Shown: piece by piece, positions 53,854-63,289 of the stretch
Layout: every line of letters starts with the position of its first letter
Numbering within the stretch: position 1 is the stretch's first letter
From: Candidatus Kosakonia sp. 282A-S69
Lineage (GTDB): Bacteria; Pseudomonadota; Gammaproteobacteria; Enterobacterales; Enterobacteriaceae
Assembly (NCBI RefSeq): GCF_029433855.1
Contig: NZ_JAROAU010000003.1
Coordinates: 1,725,672 to 1,789,671 of the forward strand
Length of the DNA: 64,000 nt
Direction: 5' to 3'
Made by a program: the position numbers and the translations under genes
The notes under the pieces: generated by a model
What the model saw: the letters and a program-made list of their open reading frames with translations, nothing else
Told to the model about the DNA's origin: nothing
The model's database searches: none

Positions 53854-55305
53854 TCAGCAGAGCGGTTTTACCGCCTCGCGCATCCCGCGCTGCAGAATGG
53901 CGTCCAGATCCAGCGTCACCTGCTCCACCAGACCCGGCACGTTGCTCAGATCCTGCTCCCAGTGCTCGCTCACCGACAGCACTGCCCTCACCAGCTCGCG
54001 GGTGCTGATTTGATGGTCGCCATGCTGGGCCCACAGCTGCTGATAACGCTCAATCCAGTGCGCGTCATCCTGCACCGGATAAGGTTTCCCATCACGCTCG
54101 CTGCGATAGAAGGCAATCAGTGCGGCCAGCGCAAATGTCAGACGCGCAGGCAGTTTACCGCTGGCCTGCTGCCCCGCCAGCAGCTGCGGCAGAATGCGGG
54201 TGCGATATTTGGTCATGCCGTTGAGCGCGATAGAGAGCAGCTGATGTTTGATGTAGGGGTTACGAAAACGCCCGGTCACCGCGCTGGCAAACGACTCCAG
54301 CTCAGCGCGCGGCAGATCCAGCACCGGAATGATCTCCTGGTAAATGGCCTTCTCAACAAACTTAGCGATCCCGGCGTCACTCATCGCTTCGCCAACCGTA
54401 TCGATCCCCGCCTGGAACGCGACCGGCACCAGCGCCGTATGCGCCCCGTTGAGGATCGCCACCTTGCGCTCTTTGTAAGGCTTGATGTCATCCACAATCA
54501 GCACGTTGAGCGGGTATTTATCCAGCCGCAGCTCCGCGGCCAGCGACTTCGGCCCCTGAATAACAAACAGATAGAAGTGCTCAGCGGTATCGAGGAAGGC
54601 ATCCTGATAACCCAGTTCCGCCTCCAGCTTCGCTACTTCATCACGCGGATAGCCGGTGACAATGCGGTCAACCAGCGTCGAGCAGAAGCTGTTCGCCGCC
54701 TCAAGCCACTGGGTAAATTCCGCGCCCAGCTTCCACTCATCGGCATAACGCAGCACCAGTTCACGCAGCGCGTCGCCGTTATAATCAATTAATTCGCAAG
54801 GAATAATTATCCAGCCCTTATCCTGCGCGCCGGAAAAATGGCGGAAGCGTTCAAATAGCAGGCGGGTCAGTTTTGCCGGGTAGCTTACCGCCGGCGCATC
54901 ATCGAATTTATCCCCTGCATGGTAGCTGATGCCCGCTTCGGTGGTATTAGAGAACACAAATCGGATATCCGGGTTGTGAGCCAGCTTCAGAAACGCGTCA
55001 TACTGCGTATAAACACTGATTTCACGGTTCACGGAGCGGATAAGACGCGCTTCACTCACCGCTTCACCCTGCTCGTTGAGACCGCGAATAATGGTGGTGT
55101 AGAGGCCATCCTGGGTGCTCAGCGAAGGCGGAAAATCACTCGCGATTGGGCGAACCACCACCACACCGGCATTGAGGTCAGTGTGCTCGTTCAGCAGATC
55201 GATTTGCCAGTCGACAAAAGCGCGTAAAAAATTCCCTTCGCCAAACTGAATAATACGTTCTGGATAGTGAGCCCCGGGAAAATTGCGACGGTTTAATGTG
55301 TTCAC
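53854..55305 (-). CDS. uxaB: Tagaturonate reductase (altronate oxidoreductase)
   Basis: 483 residues, the same as E. coli UxaB. N-terminal dinucleotide region [21 protein letters not shown]; the catalytic signature [26 protein letters not shown] is clear. It reduces D-tagaturonate to D-altronate with NADH in galacturonate breakdown, a pectin-derived sugar pathway suited to a plant-associated life. GGAACCC precedes the ATG. The other uxa/exu genes are not in the window. Confidence 0.97.
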   Translation of the reverse strand: MNTLNRRNFPGAHYPERIIQFGEGNFLRAFVDWQIDLLNEHTDLNAGVVVVRPIASDFPPSLSTQDGLYTTIIRGLNEQGEAVSEARLIRSVNREISVYTQYDAFLKLAHNPDIRFVFSNTTEAGISYHAGDKFDDAPAVSYPAKLTRLLFERFRHFSGAQDKGWIIIPCELIDYNGDALRELVLRYADEWKLGAEFTQWLEAANSFCSTLVDRIVTGYPRDEVAKLEAELGYQDAFLDTAEHFYLFVIQGPKSLAAELRLDKYPLNVLIVDDIKPYKERKVAILNGAHTALVPVAFQAGIDTVGEAMSDAGIAKFVEKAIYQEIIPVLDLPRAELESFASAVTGRFRNPYIKHQLLSIALNGMTKYRTRILPQLLAGQQASGKLPARLTFALAALIAFYRSERDGKPYPVQDDAHWIERYQQLWAQHGDHQISTRELVRAVLSVSEHWEQDLSNVPGLVEQVTLDLDAILQRGMREAVKPLC

Positions 55306-55346
55306 AGTGGGTTCCTTTTTAGATTAGTCATACAACCTGGTGAGAT

Positions 55347-55364
55347 TGGTGTAATAACTTACCA
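55347..55364. promoter_or_regulatory. Possible ExuR/UxuR operator of uxaB
   Basis: TGGTGTAATAACTTACCA keeps the TGGT...ACCA arms of the hexuronate operator at the expected place, but the centre is imperfect. Confidence 0.4.
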
Positions 55365-55421
55365 GACTTTACAACCATGAAACCCTGTTTTGATCAAAGC
55401 GGCGCGCCTTATTGAGGCCAG

Positions 55422-55946
55422 TTATATGAACTTGTAAAAAAGTGTCGTCGCCGTCACATTTCCATCCGGCATTAACGCATAACGCGGGATCTCACCCACT
55501 CGCTGCCAGCCGCAGGCGGTGTAGAAGCTCTCCGCCCCGCTGCCGGTCGCCGTATCCAGCACCAGCACGCTTTTGCCGTGCGCCTGCGCCTCACGCTCAA
55601 GCGCTGCCATCAGGCGACGAGCCAGCCCCTGACGCCGCGCCTTATCGTGCACCAGTAATTTCGAGACATCGGCGCGGTGCGGCTGGTTTTCCGGCTGTTC
55701 GAGCACCACCTGAACGGTGCCGACAACCTCACCCGCCTCATCCTGCGCCACCAGCACAATGCGCTCACCGCGCGATACGCTTGCGGCCACGCCGGACCAA
55801 AAATGATGTGCTTTTTCCCGCGAGAGCGGATGCATAAAGCTGACGGAGGCACCGCCGGCGACGCAGTTTTCCAGCACGCCGCACAGGCTGTCGATATGGG
55901 AGAGGATCGCCTCACCAGAGAGGCTATTGATAAGATAAGCGGTCAT
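55422..55946 (-). CDS. GNAT-family N-acetyltransferase
   Basis: 174 residues. Acetyl-CoA loop VHDKARRQGLARRLMAALEREAQAHG and C-terminal GAESFYTACGWQRVGEIPRYA mark a GNAT domain. The substrate is unknown. Start at 55946 has AAGGAAG upstream. In E. coli uxaB is followed on the other side by yneF; this gene and the next are extra here. Confidence 0.82.
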   Translation of the reverse strand: MTAYLINSLSGEAILSHIDSLCGVLENCVAGGASVSFMHPLSREKAHHFWSGVAASVSRGERIVLVAQDEAGEVVGTVQVVLEQPENQPHRADVSKLLVHDKARRQGLARRLMAALEREAQAHGKSVLVLDTATGSGAESFYTACGWQRVGEIPRYALMPDGNVTATTLFYKFI

Positions 55947-56026
55947 TGGGCTTCCTTGTAAAATGACCACTATTCAGCGCGGGACGGGTTAATTCAAGCG
56001 CTTCACCCATACCATTTTGTTATGGT

Positions 56027-57001
56027 TTAACGCCCGCGATTGTGGCGCGATTTCATGGCATACATCTTCTCATCCGCCTCTTTCATCCAGTTACGCAGAT
56101 CGTCACCGCCATCGTGATTAAACTCGCTGACGCCCCAGGAGAAGCCAAGCTTCCACGGTTTACCGGATTGCTGGTTCCAGGCTTCAACCTGTTCGACCAG
56201 ATGCTGCATCGCAATCCATGCGCCCTCTTCGTTGGTGTCGGAAAAGACAATCGCGAACTCGTCGCCGCCGTAGCGTACCCGCAGATCTGCTTCGCGCAGG
56301 CTGGCCGTCATCACCGCAGCCATTGCCTTCAGCGCCTCATCCCCTTCGCCGTGGCCGTAGGTGTCATTAATCTCTTTGAAGTTATCAAGGTCGATCCATG
56401 CAAGCGTTAAGGGCTGCGCGCGGCGGCGTGCGCCCACAATGGCGAACTTTGCCAGGTTATCAAAGCCACGGCGGTTAAAAAGGCCGGTTAACGCATCGGT
56501 GGTCGCCGCGCTCATCACCGCAAACTCATCTTCGACAATCATGGCGAAATCTTTCAGGGTGTCGATTTCGGCGCCGGAAAAGCCGCGCGCCGCTTTATCA
56601 ATCACACACAGCGATCCCACCAGCGCACCATCCGGCAAGCGCAGCGGATAGCCAGCATAGAAGCGGATATGCGGCTCGCCGGTCACCAACGGGTTATCGA
56701 TAAATCGCTCATCGAGATGGGTATCCTCTATGATCATCGCCGATTCAGACAAAATAACGTGACCGCAAAAGGAGATGTTGCGCGGCAGAGTCTGCTTTTC
56801 CACCGGGTAACCGCCGGTGGATTTGAAATGGAGGGTGTCCTCATCCACCAGCGTGATAAGTGCTGACGGGACATTGAACATGCGTTGTGCCAGGCGCGTT
56901 AAGCGGTCTAAACGGGCATTGACGCCACCCTCCAGCAGGCCGGAGTCATGCAATGACGTCAGGCGCTGTGCCTCATTAGCGGGAATCTCAGGTGTTTTCA
57001 T
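56027..57001 (-). CDS. Cytosolic GAF-GGDEF diguanylate cyclase
   Basis: 324 residues without membrane helices. The N-terminal GAF domain (about 20-155) contains LITLVDEDTLHFKSTGGYPVEKQTLPRNISFCGHVI. The GGDEF domain has GGDEF at 245-249, with READ before it, an RxxD inhibition site. Start MKTPEIPANEAQRL. It is soluble and likely senses a small cytosolic ligand or redox state. It lies next to dgcF, so two cyclases are encoded side by side. Confidence 0.88.
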   Translation of the reverse strand: MKTPEIPANEAQRLTSLHDSGLLEGGVNARLDRLTRLAQRMFNVPSALITLVDEDTLHFKSTGGYPVEKQTLPRNISFCGHVILSESAMIIEDTHLDERFIDNPLVTGEPHIRFYAGYPLRLPDGALVGSLCVIDKAARGFSGAEIDTLKDFAMIVEDEFAVMSAATTDALTGLFNRRGFDNLAKFAIVGARRRAQPLTLAWIDLDNFKEINDTYGHGEGDEALKAMAAVMTASLREADLRVRYGGDEFAIVFSDTNEEGAWIAMQHLVEQVEAWNQQSGKPWKLGFSWGVSEFNHDGGDDLRNWMKEADEKMYAMKSRHNRGR

Positions 57002-57213
57002 AGAGTGCCGATCTCATCATTCTCAGTCTGGACCGCCGCGCACCAGTAAACGGGCGAGTAGACAACGGTTTACAGCATTAAGCGTAGCCTATTCGCCACG
57101 TTTGTCAGGGTGAGCGAATCCGCTACGTGCGACCGCGCGGGGCTAATAATATTGGCCTCAAAAATCAGCCGCAAGATATTTATAAGTTATTAATATTCAT
57201 TACGTTGCTAATG
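57002..57213. other. Spacer between two GGDEF genes
   Basis: 212 bases; AT-rich around 57140-57200. No gene, hairpin or operator could be assigned. Confidence 0.35.
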
Positions 57214-58653
57214 TCACGTCGCGGGCGAGGCGGCCACCGCAGGGACGACGGTGTGGCTATCGGTCGTGCAGTTTCTGCCGCGCTTCTTCGAGCGGTAGAG
57301 ATGCTCATCGGCCTCGGCCAGCAGTTCGTTGAACCCCTCTGTTAACTGGCGCGGGTCGGGCGTGCCGTGCCCGATGCCGACGCTCATCGTCAGATGCAGC
57401 GTCTGCTGCCGCCATGTAAAGAGGTGGGTTTCCACCGCCCCGCGCAGCGTCTCCGCCAGCGCTTTGCCCGCCTGTGCATCTTTGGTTATCGCCACGACCA
57501 CAAACTCTTCGCCGCCCATGCGCGCTACCAGCCCGCGCTCGCCAAGCTCCTGCTGCACTTTTTGCGCGAACGAGGTCAGCACCCTGTCGCCACACTCATG
57601 CCCATAGCTGTCATTGACGCTTTTAAAGTAGTCGATATCCATCAGCATCACCGACAGGTGTTTACCCGTAAACCGCTTCTCATTTTTGCGCAGGGCTTCA
57701 TACAGGCCGGAGCGGGAGTAAACGCGGGTGAGAAAATCAAAATCGGCGCGCAGCGAAACCTGGCGCATCAGGCGATTGATGGCTTCAACGCTGACCGAGA
57801 CGATCACCGGGCAGATCGCCATTGTCGCCACGCCAAGCCGCGCCGAGAGCATCTGCGGAATATCAAACGGCGAGCGGACATGAATATCGATCTGCCCGCT
57901 GGAGACCAGAATAATCTCCAGCCCGCCGGTGAGCAGCGTCACCAGGCAGGTCAAAGGAAGGGAATAGCGCACCGCGCACCAGATCAGCGCCGGGAGCGGA
58001 AACGCCAGGCTTCCGGCACCGCCAATCACCACCGAGGCGGCCACCGACACCGCCAGCGCGAGGATCGGCATCACCTGCGGTAATGAGAAGCCCTTAAGCG
58101 CGCGCGGGCGCGTCATGGTCAGCAGGCACGGCAGGATCAGTACGCCCGTTGAGAACTGCTCGCCAAACCAGTCTGCCAGCAGCGGCCAGAAACCCTGACC
58201 GTTAATTCCCACCGATCCCAGCGCGCCAAAGAAGGCGCAGAGCAACGCGGCCACCAGACAGTAACTAAAGAGTTTCAGCGCATTGATCGGCTGTGGCGTC
58301 TTCGCCATCTGGTGCCGCTCCCAGCTAATTAGCTGCGCCATGGTGATGATAAACACCATATTGGAGAAGTTGATAATCAGCGACGCCGTACCCCAGCTGG
58401 TGGAGACGGCATCATAGGCCAGCATCGCAACATAGCTGATGACGTAGTAGTGCCAGCGGTGCAAAAACGCATAGCGGGCAAAAACACCGGCCATTACCGC
58501 ATTCAGCGGCCAGAAGAGCGACAGCTCTTCGACCAGGCGCATCATCGCGCCGATAAAATAGAACAGCGTGGTCAGCACAAAAATCATTCCCGCGTTCATC
58601 AGCGGGGTCTCTGCCCTGAACGGACGCCAGGAGGACAACAAAGCACGCATCAA
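57214..58653 (-). CDS. dgcF: MASE1-GGDEF diguanylate cyclase DgcF (YneF)
   Basis: 479 residues. About eight membrane helices in the N-terminal 280 residues form a MASE1-like sensor, and the GGDEF domain has GGEEF at 380-384. No RxxD inhibition site precedes it (GERGLVAR). The position next to yneG and glsB matches E. coli yneF. The GGDEF domain should make c-di-GMP at the membrane. Confidence 0.9.
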   Translation of the reverse strand: MMRALLSSWRPFRAETPLMNAGMIFVLTTLFYFIGAMMRLVEELSLFWPLNAVMAGVFARYAFLHRWHYYVISYVAMLAYDAVSTSWGTASLIINFSNMVFIITMAQLISWERHQMAKTPQPINALKLFSYCLVAALLCAFFGALGSVGINGQGFWPLLADWFGEQFSTGVLILPCLLTMTRPRALKGFSLPQVMPILALAVSVAASVVIGGAGSLAFPLPALIWCAVRYSLPLTCLVTLLTGGLEIILVSSGQIDIHVRSPFDIPQMLSARLGVATMAICPVIVSVSVEAINRLMRQVSLRADFDFLTRVYSRSGLYEALRKNEKRFTGKHLSVMLMDIDYFKSVNDSYGHECGDRVLTSFAQKVQQELGERGLVARMGGEEFVVVAITKDAQAGKALAETLRGAVETHLFTWRQQTLHLTMSVGIGHGTPDPRQLTEGFNELLAEADEHLYRSKKRGRNCTTDSHTVVPAVAASPAT

Positions 58654-58755
58654 ATCTCAATCCCTATTGCGGGCGGAGGGGGCAGCCCGAATGAGCGCAG
58701 GAAACAGCCTGAAGCTTAGCAGACTTTATTTTCGCCGCGCGGTGTTGCGCAATCG

Positions 58756-59121
58756 CTATCGGCGCGGCGTATTCATCTGAATCACCAGCCAGTGGTAAAT
58801 AACATCAACAACATACTGCTGCTGCGCACTCGACAGCGGCTGGCCCTGAGCAATGGCGTGCCACTTCGCCAGACAGCCGCGACAGCAGGTAGCAGTGGCA
58901 TGCTGGGCGATAAACACCGGATGACCGCGCATCGGCGTCTGTTTACCGTCATTCCTGGGCTGCGCAGGCGCAAGGCGTTGAGCGACGAAATCGGCAGCGT
59001 GTGCAGCAATCACTTCAGCCCCCTTCTCCTCGCAGTAGTGCCGCTCCTTTGCCCCTAAGCGGAAACGGGAGCGAAAGGTTGAGCGCCCAAGGCGGGCAAA
59101 CAGCGCATCGAACTCTGCCAT
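58756..59121 (-). CDS. yneG: DUF4186 protein YneG
   Basis: 121 residues, matching E. coli YneG (119). The conserved core is MRGHPVFIAQHATATCCRGCLAKWHAI, whose three cysteines and histidines look like a metal site, although none is proven. Function unknown. Start ATG overlaps the glsB stop in TGATG, so it is translated with glsB, as in E. coli. Confidence 0.93.
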   Translation of the reverse strand: MAEFDALFARLGRSTFRSRFRLGAKERHYCEEKGAEVIAAHAADFVAQRLAPAQPRNDGKQTPMRGHPVFIAQHATATCCRGCLAKWHAIAQGQPLSSAQQQYVVDVIYHWLVIQMNTPRR

Positions 59122-60047
59122 CAGTAGACCGATCTGCCCAGCCGCTGGCTGAGCGCTTCCAGCAGCGCGACACCCGCCAGCGAGTTGCCCGCCTCGTCCA
59201 GCTCCGGGCTCCACACTGCGATGGCCATTTCATGAGGCACAATCGCCACGATACCGCCGCCGACGCCCGATTTCGCTGGCAGGCCGACGCGGAAGGCAAA
59301 CTCCCCGGCGTTCTGGTACATTCCGCTGGTCGCCATCAGGGCGTTGATCTGCCGCGCCTGCATCGGTGTCACCACCGGCTGGGCAAAATTTACCGCCTGG
59401 CCGCTCTGCGCCAGAAAGAGAAAGGTGCGCGCCAGCTCAGCGCAGCTCATCTTCAGCGCGCAGTAGTGGAAGTAGTTTTGCAGGACGGTGGTGACATCAT
59501 TATGGAAGTTGCCGAAAGATTTCATCAGCCAGGCGATGGCGGTATTACGCGCGGCATTGTCGAACTCCGATCGCGCCACCGCCGTGTCGTACACGATATC
59601 GTCGACGCCCGCGAGCTTGCGCACAATCTCCAGCATGCGCTGGCGCGGCGCGCTGAGGCGGCTTTGCAGCATATCGCACACCACCAGCGCCCCGGCGTTA
59701 ATGAAAGGATTGCGCGGCTTGCCCTGCTCAATCTCCAGTTGCAGCAGCGAGTTAAAGGGCTGGCCAGAGGGATCTTTGCCGACGCGCTGCCAGATCTCCT
59801 CCTCGCCATAGTGGTTCATCGCCACCACCAGGCTGAGCACTTTTGAGATCGACTGAATTGAGAAGCGCTCATCGGCATCGCCTGCCTGATAGTGCTCCCC
59901 ATTGACGGTGCTGATCGCAATACCCAGTTTATTGCCGCTGACTGCTGCCAGCGCCGGGATATAATCCGCGACCTTTCCGCGTCCCAGCAGCGGGCGTACC
60001 TGAGCCACGATCGCCTCCAGCACGCCATTATCCATTACCGATGCCAC
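59121..60047 (-). CDS. glsB: Glutaminase B
   Basis: 308 residues, the E. coli GlsB (YneH) length. The serine-dependent site is [24 protein letters not shown] and the C-terminal [26 protein letters not shown] are family-typical. It hydrolyses glutamine to glutamate and ammonia. The chosen start is a GTG with GAGGGG upstream, which gives the E. coli length; an internal ATG at 60035 has no such site. It lies in the order sad - chemoreceptor - glsB - yneG. Confidence 0.94.
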   Translation of the reverse strand: MASVMDNGVLEAIVAQVRPLLGRGKVADYIPALAAVSGNKLGIAISTVNGEHYQAGDADERFSIQSISKVLSLVVAMNHYGEEEIWQRVGKDPSGQPFNSLLQLEIEQGKPRNPFINAGALVVCDMLQSRLSAPRQRMLEIVRKLAGVDDIVYDTAVARSEFDNAARNTAIAWLMKSFGNFHNDVTTVLQNYFHYCALKMSCAELARTFLFLAQSGQAVNFAQPVVTPMQARQINALMATSGMYQNAGEFAFRVGLPAKSGVGGGIVAIVPHEMAIAVWSPELDEAGNSLAGVALLEALSQRLGRSVY

Positions 60048-60107
60048 TTTCACCCCTCGCCCACAGGCCAAATCGGGCTGCGAGTATACCAGAGCTGTTT
60101 TGCCGCG

Positions 60108-61697
60108 TCAGGCGCTGAGACGAAAACGCGCAACCGCTTGCATTAATACCTGCGAATCGTGATAAAGCTGCTCGGAGGCCGCCGCTGCCGTGGTCACCAG
60201 TTCGCCGGTGCGCCGCGCCACACTGTTGAGGGAGTGCAGCCGTCGGGTCATCTTATGGATGCTCTCGCCCTGGCTTAACGTGGCGGCAGAGATTTCACTC
60301 AATACCCCGCTCAGATGCCCGACCAGGCCGGTCACCTGCTGCAGGTTATCTTCAAGGCGGCTCACCGCCTGGGTACCATCATTGATCCCCTGCAGGGAGT
60401 GGTTAATCAGCTGCTGAATAGTTTGCGTCGAGTGGCTGCTTTTACGCGCCAGCAAACCCACCTCTTTCGCTACCACCGCGAAGCCGCGCCCGTGATTACC
60501 CGCATGCGCCGCTTCGATAGCGGCATTGAGCGCCAGAATGTTGGTCTGAAACGCCACGCCGTCGATCAGCGCGACGATATTGCGCATCTCGGCAGAGCGG
60601 TCAACAATTTCGCGCATGGATTGCGTCACCGTCTCCATCATCCTGTCGCCGCCCGCCGCCACTTTACGCGCTTCATCCGCCTGCTGGCGCGCCTCTTCGG
60701 CAAACCCCGTGTTCCCTTCAACGTGGGACTCCAGCGTGGCGATATGTTCGGTGACGTCATTCAGCTCCTGCGCCTGCTTCGCCGACTGCTGGTTCAGCGA
60801 CTGGTTGCCCTCCGCCAGGTTACCGATGGTGCCAATCATTGACGCGGTGGCATCGCTCACCTGCATCACCAGCTGTTGCAGCCCCTGCTGCATGGTACCC
60901 ACACTATGATTGAGCTGAGTGATTTCACGGTTGAAGCGCTGCACCGGTGGCAACGGCGTGCCGAGATCGCCTGCGGCAAGAATATTGATATGGGCAATCA
61001 GTGTGCGCAGCGGCGTGATGACCCAGCGCGACATGCCAAACCACACCAGCAGCGCGATGGCCACCAGCAGCACCGGGACCAGCATAAAGACCTGCTGCAA
61101 ACGGCTGAGGCTGGCGAGCAGTGACTCTCTTCCCTGCTCGGCGTGCTGTGCGCCAGCCTGCTGAAAGCGGGCGTAGTTATCGTTGAAATCGGCCTGGAAT
61201 GCCTGCGCCGGGACAGCAAAAAATGCGTCGATCGACTGGGTTTTTACCAGGCCGTCGGCCTGCTCTTTCAGCGCGCCATAAAAGAGCTGATAGCTGTTGA
61301 CCAGGCCTTTATCTTCTGGCGGATTGAGCGCCTGGAAAGCAAGCCAGGCTTTACTGGACGCTGCAAGCGCCTGCTGGGTTTCCTCCATCAGGCTGTGCCA
61401 GCTCCCTTCCGACCCGGTCGCTTTATCCTGCATAAAGTAGACCCCGGCGCGGTTGAGTAGATCGCTTGCGGTGAGCAGCGCAATGCGCGCTTCGTCCGCC
61501 CGCACCTGTTGCAGATGCGCTTGTTGATTCAGGCTCTCATCGTGCTGCGCGCTGCGAAGCGACGCGGTAAGGAAAAAGGAGGAGGCGATTTGCAGGACGG
61601 AAAAGAGCGCGATGATGCAAAAAATCCCGGCCAACAAACCAAACTGCTGCGGTGCGATACGCCGAAAAATTCGGCGTAAAATTTGCGTTAAGCTCAT
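60108..61697 (-). CDS. Tar-type chemoreceptor with diverged hairpin tip
   Basis: 529 residues: membrane helix at about 25-45, periplasmic TarH-type bundle (about 46-200), second helix at 203-222, HAMP and signalling domain. The tip reads IDGVAFQTNILALNAAIEAAHAGNHGRGFAVVAKEVGLLARKSS. Compared with Tsr, Arg388 is His, Glu391 is Asn and Arg404 is Gly, residues that shape receptor trimer and CheA/CheW contacts. No CheR-binding pentapeptide. It is inserted between glsB and sad on the same strand, which suggests a link to glutamine, GABA or succinate semialdehyde metabolism. Confidence 0.87.
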   Translation of the reverse strand: MSLTQILRRIFRRIAPQQFGLLAGIFCIIALFSVLQIASSFFLTASLRSAQHDESLNQQAHLQQVRADEARIALLTASDLLNRAGVYFMQDKATGSEGSWHSLMEETQQALAASSKAWLAFQALNPPEDKGLVNSYQLFYGALKEQADGLVKTQSIDAFFAVPAQAFQADFNDNYARFQQAGAQHAEQGRESLLASLSRLQQVFMLVPVLLVAIALLVWFGMSRWVITPLRTLIAHINILAAGDLGTPLPPVQRFNREITQLNHSVGTMQQGLQQLVMQVSDATASMIGTIGNLAEGNQSLNQQSAKQAQELNDVTEHIATLESHVEGNTGFAEEARQQADEARKVAAGGDRMMETVTQSMREIVDRSAEMRNIVALIDGVAFQTNILALNAAIEAAHAGNHGRGFAVVAKEVGLLARKSSHSTQTIQQLINHSLQGINDGTQAVSRLEDNLQQVTGLVGHLSGVLSEISAATLSQGESIHKMTRRLHSLNSVARRTGELVTTAAAASEQLYHDSQVLMQAVARFRLSA

Positions 61698-61797
61698 GAT
61701 ATTCTTCTGTAACCACTAAGTTGCGGTGAGTCTACAAAAGGATCATGACACATCCATGACAGCCAGTAGTGACGCTTCCTGCCGGGGCACGTTTAGC

Positions 61798-63186
61798 TTA
61801 CAGACGATCTTTCCACACGGTCTGAACATTGCAGAACTCGTGCAAACCAAAGTGGGAGAGTTCGCGTCCGAAACCGCTCTTCTTCACGCCGCCGAAAGCC
61901 ACGCGCGGATCGCTGGCACTAAAGCCGTTGATAAACACGCCGCCGCACTCGAGGTTATCGGCAAACCACTCGGCCTGCGCGCTGTCGGCGGTAAAGACCG
62001 TGGCCGAGAGGCCGAAGTCGCTGTTGTTGGCAAGCTCCAGCGCATGCTCAGCATCGCGGGCGATGCCGATCGCGGCAACCGGGCCAAACAGCTCCTGGCG
62101 AAACGCTGTCATCTCTGGCGTAACGTTGGTCAGTACCGTCGCAGGGTAGTAGTTGCCGCTGCCCGGCCTCTTTTCGCCGCCGAGTCGCAGTGTCGCCCCC
62201 TCGTTGATACTCGCCTCAACCTGGGCGTGTAGCTCATCGCGCAGATCGAAGCGCGCCATCGGCCCAAGATAGTTCTCCTCTATTTCCGGCGCACCTTGCT
62301 GAAGCGCAGCCGCAGCGGCGACAAATTTTTCGGTGAACGCTTCGGCGATCCCCTCTTCGACAATGAAGCGTTTCGCTGCGGCACACACCTGCCCGGTGTT
62401 CTGATAACGTCCGGCCACGGCGGCTTTTACCGCCAGATCGAGGTCTGCATCGTTGAGCACGATAAAGGGATCGGAGCCGCCCAGTTCAAGGACGCATTTT
62501 TTCAGCGCCGCACCGGCCTGGGCACCGATTGCCGCACCGGCACGCACGCTGCCGGTGACGGTGACGGCGGCAATACGCACATCGTTGATCGCCTGGCTGA
62601 CGCCTTCGTTCGTCGCGTTAACCCAGCCAAAAACGCCCGGCGCAAACCCGGCTTCGCTAAACAACTCGCCAATCAGCGCCGCAGAGCCGAGCACATTTGG
62701 CGCATGTTTTAACAGATAGCTGTTGCCCGCCAGCAGGATCGGCACCGCGCCTCGCAGCACCTGCCACAGCGGGAAGTTCCACGGCATCACCGCCAGAATC
62801 GGCCCCAGCGGACGATATTCAATGCGCGCACGCTGCGCTTCAACCTGGGTGGCTTCACTGCCGAGCATCATCGGACCCTGTTCGGCGTACCAGTCGCACA
62901 GCTCGGCAGATTTCGCCACTTCCGCCCGCGCCTGCAGGATCGGTTTGCCCATCTCTTCACTTATCATCTGCGCCATCTCTTCTGCGCGGTTACGCAGCAC
63001 GACGGCCAGATCGCGCAGCTTCTGCGCGCGGTCATTGACGCTGACATTGCGCCACTGCCGGTAGCCGCTATCGGCCAGCGCCAGCGCACGGTCAACCTCT
63101 TCACGGCTGGCCCACGGCGTGGCGCGCAGGGTTTCGCCCGTCGCCGGGTTAATGGAGAGTGCATAGGGGGTTGCAGACAGAGACAT
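61798..63186 (-). CDS. sad: NAD+-dependent succinate semialdehyde dehydrogenase Sad (YneI)
   Basis: 462 residues, the E. coli length. Aldehyde-dehydrogenase catalytic residues are Cys268 (NTGQVCAAAKRF), Glu234 (LELGGSDPF) and Asn137 (MPWNFPLWQ). It oxidises succinate semialdehyde to succinate in putrescine/GABA breakdown. First gene of the sad-glsB-yneG group, 103 bases from divergent ptrR. Confidence 0.94.
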   Translation of the reverse strand: MSLSATPYALSINPATGETLRATPWASREEVDRALALADSGYRQWRNVSVNDRAQKLRDLAVVLRNRAEEMAQMISEEMGKPILQARAEVAKSAELCDWYAEQGPMMLGSEATQVEAQRARIEYRPLGPILAVMPWNFPLWQVLRGAVPILLAGNSYLLKHAPNVLGSAALIGELFSEAGFAPGVFGWVNATNEGVSQAINDVRIAAVTVTGSVRAGAAIGAQAGAALKKCVLELGGSDPFIVLNDADLDLAVKAAVAGRYQNTGQVCAAAKRFIVEEGIAEAFTEKFVAAAAALQQGAPEIEENYLGPMARFDLRDELHAQVEASINEGATLRLGGEKRPGSGNYYPATVLTNVTPEMTAFRQELFGPVAAIGIARDAEHALELANNSDFGLSATVFTADSAQAEWFADNLECGGVFINGFSASDPRVAFGGVKKSGFGRELSHFGLHEFCNVQTVWKDRL

Positions 63187-63289
63187 TATTTTTCCCTCAA
63201 TGATTTCAGAACTTGCATTAGGGTGACGCAGTTTGCTATTTCTGAAAACTGAATAATATTAACCACACCATTCACATTCCGAGAACAAC

